Shown one piece after another: positions 42,118 to 50,185 of a stretch of 64,000 bases of DNA. Position numbers and translations under genes: made by a program. The DNA is from Marvinbryantia formatexigens (GTDB lineage: Bacteria > Bacillota > Clostridia > Oscillospirales > Ruminococcaceae). Within the stretch, counting starts at the first letter, position 1, and every line of letters starts with the position of its first letter. The notes below the pieces were generated by a model, which worked only from the letters and a program-made list of their open reading frames with translations, searched no databases and was not told where the DNA came from. Where the stretch lies: assembly GCA_021771035.1 (NCBI GenBank), contig JAETPU010000005.1, positions 62,001 through 126,000 of the forward strand. The letters are read 5' to 3'.

Positions 42118-43251
42118 TTAGCTTGTCTGTGAGGAGCATAATGCCTGTGCTTCCAGAGCGGGCACCGGCTTTTGTCCCCAGCGGGTACAAAGGGCACTGT
42201 GAATATGCCGCATGGCCGACTGCTTTTTGACAAAGAGTTTGCGGCCCAGCTGAGCCGCCCAGTGGACGGGACGGCAATAGTAGTAGTTAAAATCCCCCGC
42301 CAGGCTGACCACCACACCGCCAAACCCATGCTTAAAGCGGTAAATTCCATAATAGGGGCTCTGGGTATCCTGATAAAAGGGGATGGCCTGAAAATCATAG
42401 ACGGTACAGCCGCTGTCCAGCGCCCAGAGGATCATCTCCCACTGCATCAGATAGTTGGGCATGACCTGGCGGAAACGGTTATCCGACGCGCCGTAGACAT
42501 AGCTGGTTATTGAGGCATACTGGACCGCGATGGCCCCCGAGATGAGCTCCCCCTCATACTCGCAGACATACATCCGGCAGTGCTCTCCAAGCTGGGTGAG
42601 CATATCGTGGAAATACTGCTTGGGGCGGATAGTGAAGTTGTCCCGCTCCCCGGTGACCTGCATCAGGCGGTAGAAGCCGTCCAGGTCCCCGAGAGTTCCA
42701 ATCCGGCACACCACGCCGTTTTTCTGCGCCAGGCGCAGATTATACCGGCATTTTTTACTGAAGCCGGTCAGCAGCTGTTCCCGGTTTTTCCCTGCGAGCG
42801 GAAGCATATAGTTGATACGGCTCTGCATGGTACTCAAATCCTTCTGGTTGGGCCTCCAGCTCAGCCCAACCCGTTCCAGGGTTTTGACAGCGGCGGTATC
42901 CTGTTCTAACACAAGAGGATCACACACAAAGCGGTACCCGTGGTGGAGATGGGCGAGCAGATGAACCCCCTCCATCAGATCCCGGAGCATAGCCTCGTCG
43001 GTGCAGTCCCCAACCGGACCTCTGGGAGCATACAGAAGGCTCCACCTGATTGGAAGCTTTCGGATAAGAACCTGCATGGCGCCGCGGATACTTCCGTCAC
43101 TGCGCCGTGATACCACCACTTCCCGGCTCCAGCCCGGCTTGACCCCTGCCCAGTCCAGGCACTGCAGAAAACTGCCGTTGGGCCGGCTTTGAATAAACAG
43201 CTCATATTCCTCGCAGGCGCTCTGCCGCCGCAGGTCCAAAAGTTCCATCAT
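42118..43251 (-). CDS. FemX/FemABX-like peptidoglycan bridge aminoacyltransferase
   Basis: A 377-residue protein of the FemABX family, which adds amino acids from aminoacyl-tRNA to lipid II to build the peptidoglycan crossbridge. Two GNAT-like halves are visible: N-terminal L-Q-C-L-D-W-A-G-V-K-P-G-W and Y-A-P-R-G-P-V-G-D; C-terminal F-S-K-K-C-R-Y-N-L-R-L-A-Q-K and F-K-H-G-F-G-G. Start codons at 43251 and 43248 are adjacent; GAGGTG lies 8 nt before the first. Its promoter carries BlaI/MecI-type dyads, hinting at cell-wall-antibiotic control. It is monocistronic. Confidence 0.88.
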   Translation of the reverse strand: MMELLDLRRQSACEEYELFIQSRPNGSFLQCLDWAGVKPGWSREVVVSRRSDGSIRGAMQVLIRKLPIRWSLLYAPRGPVGDCTDEAMLRDLMEGVHLLAHLHHGYRFVCDPLVLEQDTAAVKTLERVGLSWRPNQKDLSTMQSRINYMLPLAGKNREQLLTGFSKKCRYNLRLAQKNGVVCRIGTLGDLDGFYRLMQVTGERDNFTIRPKQYFHDMLTQLGEHCRMYVCEYEGELISGAIAVQYASITSYVYGASDNRFRQVMPNYLMQWEMILWALDSGCTVYDFQAIPFYQDTQSPYYGIYRFKHGFGGVVVSLAGDFNYYYCRPVHWAAQLGRKLFVKKQSAMRHIHSALCTRWGQKPVPALEAQALCSSQTS

Positions 43252-43284
43252 GGGGAGGACACCTCTCTTACCGTTTTTACGATA

Positions 43285-43338
43285 GACTACAACTGTAGTC
43301 TATACCTGTAGTCTACAGCTGTAGTCTTGAGATGTCAA
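43285..43338. promoter_or_regulatory. BlaI/MecI-type operators and divergent promoter
   Basis: Two TACA-N2-TGTA dyads occur: GACTACA-AC-TGTAGTC (43285-43300) and CTACAGCTGTAG (43313-43324), centres 26 bp apart. On the minus strand TTGACA (43338-43333) and TAGACT (43315-43310) are 17 bp apart with the second dyad between them, the position used by BlaI. A weaker plus-strand promoter (TTTACG ... TCTATA) surrounds the first dyad, giving the divergent layout known from bla and mec operons. No BlaI gene is in the window. Confidence 0.7.
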
Positions 43339-43350
43339 GAGGGGAAGGTG

Positions 43351-43479
43351 ATGAAAATGAAAAATAGTATTGTGATCCAATTGAACCCAACAGACGTTTC
43401 TATACTATTTTATTTTGCACGGGAATCAACCCTAACGCGCTGCATTAGGATCTGGAAGAAGTCCGCAGAAAAAGGCTGA
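43351..43479 (+). CDS. Possible small peptide divergent from the FemX-like gene
   Basis: A 42-residue frame beginning M-K-M-K-N-S-I-V-I-Q-L-N-P-T-D behind GGGGAAGGTG. It is placed where blaI-type regulators start in bla/mec operons but does not resemble one. It may be a small regulated peptide or the start of a decayed gene. Confidence 0.3.
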   Translation: MKMKNSIVIQLNPTDVSILFYFARESTLTRCIRIWKKSAEKG

Positions 43480-43797
43480 ATTTCTTCAAAATTGATGAAA
43501 GCGGGTTTCTTTTAATACGGTATAAAAATAGTAGAATGGTTTACGCAGGACGCTGGCTTCCTCCCACCGCAAACTGGCAAGAGTACTGGATTGATTGAGT
43601 TATTCCAGCTCAGGCACACTGGGAAATTTGACGCTACGGTGCTCCAATGGCGCCCGCAGCTCGCGCAGTCTGGTAAAAAGTTGTGGGAAGATAGAAAACG
43701 ATGCGGGATAACACCAGCGAATCCCCTGTCTCAGAGTTCTTGCGCTTTGAAACTTTTAAAAGATTCTTTCATCTTGCATGACGTTTGCTCTCAATGA
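43480..43797. other. Intergenic stretch without a supported gene
   Basis: AT-rich stretch; short frames lack ribosome-binding sites. It separates the FemX-like region from an AT-rich acquired-looking gene. Confidence 0.4.
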
Positions 43798-43798
43798 A

Positions 43799-43834
43799 AA
43801 GAGAGGGAAAAAGCGTTCGGTGCTTTTTCCCTCT
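43799..43834 (-). terminator. Terminator of the 43939-44499 gene
   Basis: A perfect 13-bp stem (43802-43814 with 43822-43834) and 7-nt loop; on the minus strand the tail is CUUUUCAUU. It lies 105 nt beyond the stop codon. Confidence 0.6.
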
Positions 43835-43938
43835 TGATGATTCTAAAAGCAGGGGCCGCTGTCAATGGCAATGCGCCTGCACCGTTCATCCTGCCATTGA
43901 CGGGGACGGCTGGTTCTGCTTTTCCTTATGGTTTATGT

Positions 43939-44499
43939 TCATAATGTGTGCAGAGCTTCTTCCCAGTAAATAGGAAATTTCTCACGTACGAAATTCGATA
44001 GCGGGTGTTCGCCCTTCAACAGCCCAAGTCTTTTTATTGCTCCCATAACCATGTTTTTATCTTTATTGATTTGCTGGTCAGTTAATTCTTCAAAATGATT
44101 TATTTTCAACTGACCTAGTTGTTCATATTGCAGAATACGCTCATAGGCATTCTCAACTATATCGACACCTTTTATCGGTACTGCAGTTTTAGATATTACT
44201 GCGCATTTTATGTTTGTATTAACGTCAACATCAAAATCAGATTCGCAAGTATAGATATAGCCTTTGACTCCGTTATAGAATTCATATAACCCATTTTTAA
44301 ATGATTCGTTGTAGACTGGAAGTCCATCTTCCTGTATTTCAAACGTCATCCATTTATATGGCTGATTCCAAATATAGATAGCGGATAACGCTTTGTTGGT
44401 TGATAAATAAACACATGGGTATTTTAAGTTTGAATGCGGGCTGGCAAATGGCCGCAGTATGTCAATATTCCCGATAATAGTGCCGTGATAAGCAATCAT
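43939..44499 (-). CDS. Conserved protein of unknown function, possible ADP-ribosyltransferase-like fold
   Basis: A 186-residue protein beginning M-I-A-Y-H-G-T-I-I-G-N-I-D-I-L-R-P-F. The Y-H-G-T opening, Y-V-Y/Y-L-S-T-N-K-A-L-S-A-I-Y region and Y-E-F-Y-N-G-V-K-G recall small ART/KptA-like proteins, but the catalytic set cannot be assigned. GAGGAGGG precedes the ATG at 44499. The gene is much more AT-rich than its neighbours, suggesting horizontal acquisition. Function unknown. Confidence 0.65.
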   Translation of the reverse strand: MIAYHGTIIGNIDILRPFASPHSNLKYPCVYLSTNKALSAIYIWNQPYKWMTFEIQEDGLPVYNESFKNGLYEFYNGVKGYIYTCESDFDVDVNTNIKCAVISKTAVPIKGVDIVENAYERILQYEQLGQLKINHFEELTDQQINKDKNMVMGAIKRLGLLKGEHPLSNFVREKFPIYWEEALHTL

Positions 44500-44875
44500 C
44501 GTGACCCTCCTCGTATAAAAACAAAGCAACAATTCCCACCGTTAAATGATATCATAGCCCGCTTCATTCCGTGAGCTTCGCATGGATAGCCATTTGTAAC
44601 AAGCGCAGAGGGTTTGGGACATTTCCAACCAGCAATTTTCAGAAGTGGGTACTCTCTTCCTATGCCTGCGCTTTCAAAAGGTATACCGAAAAATCTGGCA
44701 AGGAATTAATGAAGGTGAAACCTAAGAGATATCCGTGGTTGATGCCGGCAGAGAGTGCGCAAAGCTACAATAAGGGGAGATATCCGCGGCGTGCTGGACG
44801 ATGGTTGAGCATGGGTCTGCTATTGCGGCTCAGTGCTTTGAAACAAAGCCGGGACACCGCAGCAAAAGCGGTTCA
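44500..44875. other. Intergenic stretch without a supported gene
   Basis: Contains the upstream region of the 43939-44499 gene. The open frames on the plus strand lack ribosome-binding sites and motifs. Confidence 0.4.
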
Positions 44876-45280
44876 TTATTCCTTTCGGCTGACGCCGATG
44901 TGGGGATCAAAGGTCTCCACAAAGCAGAATTTGCGGATGGCAAATACCGCCGCTACCGATAGGATTCCCAGCAGGGTATCCAGAAAGCTGGTATGGTAGA
45001 CAATAATCTGGCGGGCGATGGCGAACAGCAGAACCTCAATGACAGCGCCGGGAGTATGCCGGGTGAGCATTTTAATAAATTCCAGGCCCACCACCAGTCC
45101 CAGGGCATGGCCTAAAAAGGCGTCAAAATTCTGTGGGGAAAGCCAGGAGCCGTCCCAGAAGCCCATTTCCCGTACCAGGGTGATGCTGGCGATGCCGATG
45201 GCAATGAGGACCAAAACCGCCAGGATAAATTCCGCGGCGGTGCAGATCGCGGCTAAAATCGAACGAATTTGTTCTCTCAT
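44876..45280 (-). CDS. PsiE family membrane protein
   Basis: A 134-residue protein with four TM segments. G-H-A-L-G-L-V-V-G-L-E-F-I-K-M-L and the following R-H-T-P-G-A-V-I-E-V-L-L-F-A-I-A-R-Q are typical of the phosphate-starvation-inducible PsiE family. It lies downstream of an MscS-type channel on the same strand, 112 nt away, and may be co-transcribed. Biochemical role unknown for the family. Confidence 0.88.
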   Translation of the reverse strand: MREQIRSILAAICTAAEFILAVLVLIAIGIASITLVREMGFWDGSWLSPQNFDAFLGHALGLVVGLEFIKMLTRHTPGAVIEVLLFAIARQIIVYHTSFLDTLLGILSVAAVFAIRKFCFVETFDPHIGVSRKE

Positions 45281-45392
45281 AGTAGGAATCCTTCCTTTCC
45301 GGCATTCTGCCGGTTTCCTCTGGGCTCAGTTCGGATATCGATTGGGGTTCGCGGGGCTAAAACTCAGGGTCCAGGTTTTGCGCTGCCTCCTT

Positions 45393-46319
45393 TTATTCTC
45401 CGGTTTTTTCATCCGGCGCCGGGATAACATGGACATCCAGCTGGTTATAGGGGATGGTGATGCCGTTTTCATCAAAGCGTCTCCGGGCGTTTTCCACCAG
45501 ATCATAGTATAAATCCCAGTAATGCTCAGACTTCACCCATACCCGGCAGATGATATTGACCGAGCTGGAGGCATATTCCTTGACCCGAACCAGGGGCGCG
45601 GGATCCTTCAGGGCCAGGGGATGGTCCTCAATCAGGCCCAACAGCAGCTTTTTGGCCAGTTCTGGGCTGTCTGTATAGGAGATGGAAAAAATGAGATCCA
45701 CCTGCCGGCGTTCCTCCGCGGAGTAGTTGATGATTTTGGCGCTGGACAGCTGTCCGTTGGGAATATAGATGTGCTTGTTGTCCACCGTGTTCAGCCGGGT
45801 ATAGATGAGCCCTATCTCTGCCACGGTGCCGCTGACACTCTCGGTTTCAATAAAGTTTCCAATGGTGAAGGGATGGGAAAACACCAGGAGAATTCCGCTG
45901 GCAAAGTTGGCAAGGCTGTCTTTGACCGCCAGGGAAAGCGCCAGGCCCAGAATGCTCACCACCGCCACAAACATGGTCAAATCGATCTTCAAAGCGCCGC
46001 ATACGCAGGTGACGACCACCAGGTACAGGCCGAATTTCGTCAGGGATTTTAAGATGGAATGGGCCGCGGGATCAATTTTGCTTTTGGCAAGCCCTCTGGC
46101 TACAAATCGCATTACGATGCGCACTGCCACAAGGCCGACGATTAGAATTACCAGGGCCCACAGCAGCTGCGGGCCTATCTGTGTGATAAACACCTTGACG
46201 CGTTCCGGCAGGCTCAGGCTGGAGGTCTGGTTCAGCACATCCTGAACCTGATTGCCGAATTCGTCCAGGGCGCTGGAGACTGCCTGGGAATCCACCGTAG
46301 TCAGGGGAGAAATGTTCAT
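45393..46319 (-). CDS. Small-conductance mechanosensitive channel (MscS family)
   Basis: A 308-residue channel with three TM segments; the pore helix and gate read L-G-L-A-L-S-L-A-V-K-D-S-L-A-N-F-A-S-G, followed by the cytoplasmic beta domain (F-T-I-G-N-F-I-E, V-D-N-K-H-I-Y-I-P-N). It releases solutes on hypo-osmotic shock. The ATG at 46319 is preferred over one 39 nt upstream because AAAGGCGG precedes it and no extra domain is lost. Length is typical of MscS. Confidence 0.95.
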   Translation of the reverse strand: MNISPLTTVDSQAVSSALDEFGNQVQDVLNQTSSLSLPERVKVFITQIGPQLLWALVILIVGLVAVRIVMRFVARGLAKSKIDPAAHSILKSLTKFGLYLVVVTCVCGALKIDLTMFVAVVSILGLALSLAVKDSLANFASGILLVFSHPFTIGNFIETESVSGTVAEIGLIYTRLNTVDNKHIYIPNGQLSSAKIINYSAEERRQVDLIFSISYTDSPELAKKLLLGLIEDHPLALKDPAPLVRVKEYASSSVNIICRVWVKSEHYWDLYYDLVENARRRFDENGITIPYNQLDVHVIPAPDEKTGE

Positions 46320-46478
46320 GGAAGTTCCGCCTTTCTGTCGATTGATTTTCTGCCGCACCGGCAGAGGGGGACGGGTATTTCTGTTGGAAACGCGCTCATG
46401 CCGTAAGGACTTGCAACTGGCGGCGGCAGATGCCGGCCCGGAGAGCCCCGCGTCTGCCTTGCGTGCGGAGCGTTCGGA

Positions 46479-47324
46479 TCAGGAGCTGATTTCCCGCAGG
46501 TACCGGCTGGGGGCCGTTCCCTTGTACTTTTTAAAAACCCGGGAAAAATACAGCGGATCGGAGAAGCCCACGGAGCTTGCCACCTCCTTGACGCTCAGGG
46601 CGCTGTTGCGCAGCAAGGCACAGGCCTGATTCACCCGGAACTGGGTGAGGTATTCCGTGGGGGAGAGCCCCACAGATTCCATAAACAGCCGGTACAGATG
46701 GGAGCGGCTGATCCCCACTGCACGGGCAATATCATGGATGGAGATATCATGGGAATAATTGTACCGGATAAAACGAAGCGCGGTCTGGGCATAGCTGGGC
46801 GGCGCCGGCGCATACCCGGTTTGCAGGGAACCCAATTCCATCAGAGAAGCCAAAAACAGATAGAGCGCCCCAGCCATGCGCACCTCGCTGGCGGGCGAAG
46901 TTCCGGAGGCTCCATAAATCTTCAGCAGGCTTTCCCGCAGCTGGGCGTCCACCTTGGGGGAATCGATGTGCAGGCAGGGCTGTGCGGAGGTAAAAGGGAG
47001 CAGACGCACCAGGCGCCGGGCTTCGGTGCCGTTAAACCCTACCCAATAGTATTCCCAGGGATTTTCATCATCCGCCCGGTAGCTGACCACCTGGGAATCA
47101 TAGACGAAAAACAGATCGCCCGCGCCTAAGGAGTGGGTCTGCCCTTCCACGGTGTAGCTGCCGCGGCCCAGGACAATGTAGTGTATGAGATAGTGATCCC
47201 GCAGGGCAGGGCCCCAGGTGTAGCCGCTGGGACACTTTTGAAACCCGCTGTTATAGACGGTGAGCCCCAAGTTTTCCCGGGCTTTGCTCTTGAACGAGTG
47301 CTTAAAAAAATCCTGCTGTCCCAT
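46479..47324 (-). CDS. AraC family transcriptional regulator of the gal region
   Basis: A 281-residue regulator. The cupin domain has I-V-L-G-R-G-S-Y-T-V-E-G and L-G-A-G-D-L-F-F-V-Y; W-E-Y-Y-W-V-G-F-N-G is typical of sugar-responsive AraC proteins. The C-terminal helix-turn-helices include V-G-I-S-R-S-H-L-Y-R-L-F and V-G-F-S-D-P-L-Y-F-S-R-V-F-K-K. It is divergent from galK-galT with a 227-nt gap, so it is the probable activator of that operon. Effector: galactose or a galactoside, inferred. Confidence 0.92.
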   Translation of the reverse strand: MGQQDFFKHSFKSKARENLGLTVYNSGFQKCPSGYTWGPALRDHYLIHYIVLGRGSYTVEGQTHSLGAGDLFFVYDSQVVSYRADDENPWEYYWVGFNGTEARRLVRLLPFTSAQPCLHIDSPKVDAQLRESLLKIYGASGTSPASEVRMAGALYLFLASLMELGSLQTGYAPAPPSYAQTALRFIRYNYSHDISIHDIARAVGISRSHLYRLFMESVGLSPTEYLTQFRVNQACALLRNSALSVKEVASSVGFSDPLYFSRVFKKYKGTAPSRYLREISS

Positions 47325-47356
47325 GGATACACCCCTTCTCTTCCTGTGTTTCTTCC

Positions 47357-47385
47357 ATTATAGGGGACAGGGAAAAAAGATGCAA
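47357..47385 (-). promoter_or_regulatory. Promoter of the araC-type regulator
   Basis: On the minus strand TTGCAT (47385-47380) and TATAAT (47362-47357) are 17 bp apart. Confidence 0.75.
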
Positions 47386-47416
47386 CCATAATCCATAAAA
47401 TTGAAACAAAAGCCTG

Positions 47417-47445
47417 TTGCACTTTCTCTGTAAAAGCGCTACTCT
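47417..47445 (+). promoter_or_regulatory. Promoter of galK-galT
   Basis: TTGCAC (47417-47422) and TACTCT (47440-47445) are 17 bp apart. The -10 is weak, consistent with activator dependence. The region between the two divergent promoters is AT-rich and suited to AraC binding. Confidence 0.55.
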
Positions 47446-47551
47446 TTAACTATGAGAACAATGGGGCGCAGGCGGCCCCAAAGTGCTGGAGAAATGCTGC
47501 GGGCCCCTGGGGGACAGCCTGCTTGGGGCAGCGGGGAAAGAGGGTACGTGT

Positions 47552-48847
47552 ATGGCACAGGTAAAAGAGGTATTGTCATCGCTTGGGGACTCAAAGTATC
47601 ATGATACGTTTGCGTATATCTATGCTGCGGATGAACCGGCAATCAAGGAGCAGACCCAGCGGTATGAGCAGGCGGTGCGGGATTTTGCCGGGCTGTTTGG
47701 GGATTCCCGGGAGGTGGAGCTCTTCTCCGCGCCGGGGCGCACAGAGATAGGCGGAAACCACACCGACCATCAGCATGGACGGGTTGTGGCGGCGGGTGTG
47801 AACCTGGACGTGATTGCCGTGGCCTCCAGGAATCACGACGGCGTCATCCGGATTCAGTCCAAGGGCTATCCCATGGACACCATCGACTTGTCCTGCCTTG
47901 AGGTTCAGGACAAGGAGAAGAATAAGGCGGCCTCCCTCATCCGGGGTGTGGCGGCCCGGTTTGAGCAGCTGGGCTACCGCATCGGCGGTTTTGACGCCTA
48001 CACGACCTCCAATGTGCTCAAGGGCTCTGGGCTCTCCTCCTCCGCGGCCTTTGAGGTGCTGGTGGGAACCATGCTCAGCCATCTGTTCAACGACGGTGAA
48101 GTGGATGCCGTCAAAATTGCCCAGATCGGCCAGTATGCGGAGAATGTGTACTTTGGCAAGCCCTGCGGCCTGATGGATCAGACTGCCTCCTCGGTGGGCG
48201 GCTTTGTGGCGATTGATTTTGCCGATCCCCAGAATCCGGTGGTGGAAAAAATAGACTTTGATTTCACCCAGTCCGGCTGTGCGCTGTGCATTGTGGACAC
48301 CGGCGGAAACCATGCGGATCTCACCGGGGACTATGCCTCCGTTCCCCAGGAGATGAAAGAGGTTGCCCGTATCTGCTCCAAAGAGGTACTGCGGGATGTG
48401 CCGGAGAAGGACTTTATGGATAAGCTGCCCGAGATCCGCAGGCAGGCGGGGGACAGGGCCGTGCTGCGGGCCATCCATTTCTTCCGGGAAAACGAGCGTG
48501 CGGCCCGCCTGGCCCAGGCGCTGCGGGAACATGACTTTGCAGAGTTTAAACGGCTGATTACCCAGTCCGGCGAGTCCTCCTTTATGTATTTGCAGAATGT
48601 GTATACCACTAAAAATGTCCGGGAGCAGGGGCTTTCCCTGGCTTTGGCACTGGCCCAGGAGCAGCTGGGGGAAAGCGGCGCCTGCCGGGTGCACGGCGGC
48701 GGCTTTGCCGGAACCATCCAGGCCTTTGTGCCGGTCATTAAGCTGCGCGCGTTCAAATCGGAGATGGAGCGGGTATTCGGTGCGAACACCTGCCATGTAC
48801 TCTCCATCCGTCCGGTGGGCGGCATCAAGGTGACACAGGATCAGTGA
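47552..48847 (+). CDS. galK: Galactokinase
   Basis: A 431-residue GHMP kinase that phosphorylates galactose at C1 with ATP in the Leloir pathway. The galactokinase signature is G-R-T-E-I-G-G-N-H-T-D-H-Q, the ATP-binding motif G-S-G-L-S-S-S-A-A-F, and the third motif G-G-G-F-A-G-T-I-Q-A. The ATG at 47552 follows AAAGAGGG; an in-frame ATG 69 nt upstream has none. galT follows after 36 nt; galE is absent from the window. Confidence 0.97.
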   Translation: MAQVKEVLSSLGDSKYHDTFAYIYAADEPAIKEQTQRYEQAVRDFAGLFGDSREVELFSAPGRTEIGGNHTDHQHGRVVAAGVNLDVIAVASRNHDGVIRIQSKGYPMDTIDLSCLEVQDKEKNKAASLIRGVAARFEQLGYRIGGFDAYTTSNVLKGSGLSSSAAFEVLVGTMLSHLFNDGEVDAVKIAQIGQYAENVYFGKPCGLMDQTASSVGGFVAIDFADPQNPVVEKIDFDFTQSGCALCIVDTGGNHADLTGDYASVPQEMKEVARICSKEVLRDVPEKDFMDKLPEIRRQAGDRAVLRAIHFFRENERAARLAQALREHDFAEFKRLITQSGESSFMYLQNVYTTKNVREQGLSLALALAQEQLGESGACRVHGGGFAGTIQAFVPVIKLRAFKSEMERVFGANTCHVLSIRPVGGIKVTQDQ

Positions 48848-48883
48848 CTTACAGGATAACGACATAGAAAGGCGGCAATCACA

Positions 48884-49864
48884 ATGGCTGAACTGAGATA
48901 TCATCCGTTGACAAAGGACTGGGTTATGATAGCATCCCACCGGCAGGGGCGTCCCCAGATGCCCAAGGACTGGTGTCCCTTCTGCCCGGGATCCGGCAAG
49001 GTTCCCGAGGATTATGACGTATACAAGTATGACAATGACTTCCCGGCGCTCTCCCAGAACCCTCCGAAGCCGGATGACGTGGAAACCGAGCTGTATAAGA
49101 CGGCGGAATCCTATGGAAAGTGTGAGGTCATCCTGTATTCTCCCGGCCATACCACCACAGTGCCGGAACTCTCCGACGATCATATGGAGAAGCTGGTGAA
49201 CCTGTGGTGCGAGCGATTTTCGGAGCTCTCCAAGGATGAGAAAATTAAATATGTGTACATCTTTGAGAACCGCGGCGAGGCGGTGGGCGTCACCATGCCC
49301 CATCCCCATGGACAGATTTACGGCTATCCCTTTGTGCCGAAAAAGCTGCAGCTGGAACTGGACTCTGCCAGGGAGCACCGCGGCGAAACCGGGAAATGCC
49401 TGTTCTGCGATATGCTGGACAATGAGCTCAAGGCCAATGTCCGCATCATTTTCCGCAATGAGCATTTTACGGTGTTTCTGCCCTTCTTTACGGAATATCC
49501 CTATGGCGTATACATCTTCAGCAACCGCCATGTGAGTACCATCACCCAGCTGACCCCTCAGGAGCGGCGCAGCCTGGCGGTGACCATCAAGGATACCGTT
49601 GGGATGCTGGACAGCCTGTTCGACTATAAATTCCCCTACATGATGTGTATGCACAACGCGCCCGTGAACACCGGGGAGGATGTCTCGGAGGATTACCACT
49701 TCCACATTGAGTTCTTCCCGCCCATGCGCAGTGCGGATAAGATTAAGTTTAACGCCTCCAGCGAAACCGGAGCCTGGGCACACTGCAACCCCACCTGCCC
49801 GGAGCAGACCAGTGAGGAACTGCGCCAGGCTTACGCCCGCTATATGAAAAAGCGCGTGGACTGA
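48884..49864 (+). CDS. galT: Galactose-1-phosphate uridylyltransferase
   Basis: A 326-residue HIT-superfamily enzyme that swaps UMP between UDP-glucose and galactose 1-phosphate. The active site H-P-H-G-Q is at about residues 143-147, and zinc-binding C-P-F-C-P lies near residue 32. F-E-N-R-G-E-A-V-G-V-T-M-P is typical for the type 1 family. It lies 36 nt after galK on the same transcript, and a perfect terminator follows. Confidence 0.97.
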   Translation: MAELRYHPLTKDWVMIASHRQGRPQMPKDWCPFCPGSGKVPEDYDVYKYDNDFPALSQNPPKPDDVETELYKTAESYGKCEVILYSPGHTTTVPELSDDHMEKLVNLWCERFSELSKDEKIKYVYIFENRGEAVGVTMPHPHGQIYGYPFVPKKLQLELDSAREHRGETGKCLFCDMLDNELKANVRIIFRNEHFTVFLPFFTEYPYGVYIFSNRHVSTITQLTPQERRSLAVTIKDTVGMLDSLFDYKFPYMMCMHNAPVNTGEDVSEDYHFHIEFFPPMRSADKIKFNASSETGAWAHCNPTCPEQTSEELRQAYARYMKKRVD

Positions 49865-49879
49865 TTGACCGATAAAAAC

Positions 49880-49914
49880 AAAACCCCATGGAACCTACGG
49901 TTCCATGGGGTTTT
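49880..49914 (+). terminator. Intrinsic terminator of galK-galT
   Basis: A perfect 16-bp stem (49880-49895 with 49899-49914) around a 3-nt loop with TTTT at the end, 16 nt past the galT stop. Confidence 0.92.
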
Positions 49915-49971
49915 GACGTCAGGGGCAAACGGCCGCTCAAATTCTCTGCTTTTTAATGGGGCGAAAAACTT

Positions 49972-50000
49972 TTGACAATCATGAGGTCTTATGATAGCAT
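49972..50000 (+). promoter_or_regulatory. Promoter of the leader peptide-APH unit
   Basis: TTGACA (49972-49977) and TAGCAT (49995-50000) are 17 bp apart, 35 nt before the leader peptide start. Confidence 0.75.
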
Positions 50001-50034
50001 AGTCATAATAAGGAAAGGTAGGTGAGCAGTTACT

Positions 50035-50094
50035 ATGAAAAATTTTTATCATTTGAAAAACCGAAGTAATACTGCTCGCTTGATAAACGTTTGA
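50035..50094 (+). CDS. Leader peptide of the APH-type gene
   Basis: A 19-residue frame, M-K-N-F-Y-H-L-K-N-R-S-N-T-A-R, with AGGTGAGC ahead. It is followed by a terminator hairpin and then the kinase gene. This is the arrangement of ribosome-dependent attenuation in many resistance genes, where stalling in the leader permits read-through. Confidence 0.6.
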   Translation: MKNFYHLKNRSNTARLINV

Positions 50095-50135
50095 TAACAA
50101 GGCACTCGTGTTTATGATTGTCAGCAGTCAATTTT

Positions 50136-50168
50136 GCGCTTCTGTTTTTCAGAAGTGCTATTTTTATT
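50136..50168 (+). terminator. Attenuator terminator ahead of the APH-type gene
   Basis: GCGCTTCTG (50136-50144) pairs with CAGAAGTGC (50150-50158), followed by TATTTTTATTT. It lies between the leader peptide and the kinase gene. Confidence 0.7.
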
Positions 50169-50185
50169 TTGAAAGGATAAACACG

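Noticed and set aside
47591-49783. 730-codon open frame on the minus strand
   Set aside because: Fully antisense to galK and galT; it has no ribosome-binding site and its H/G/L-rich composition follows from the codon use of the real genes.
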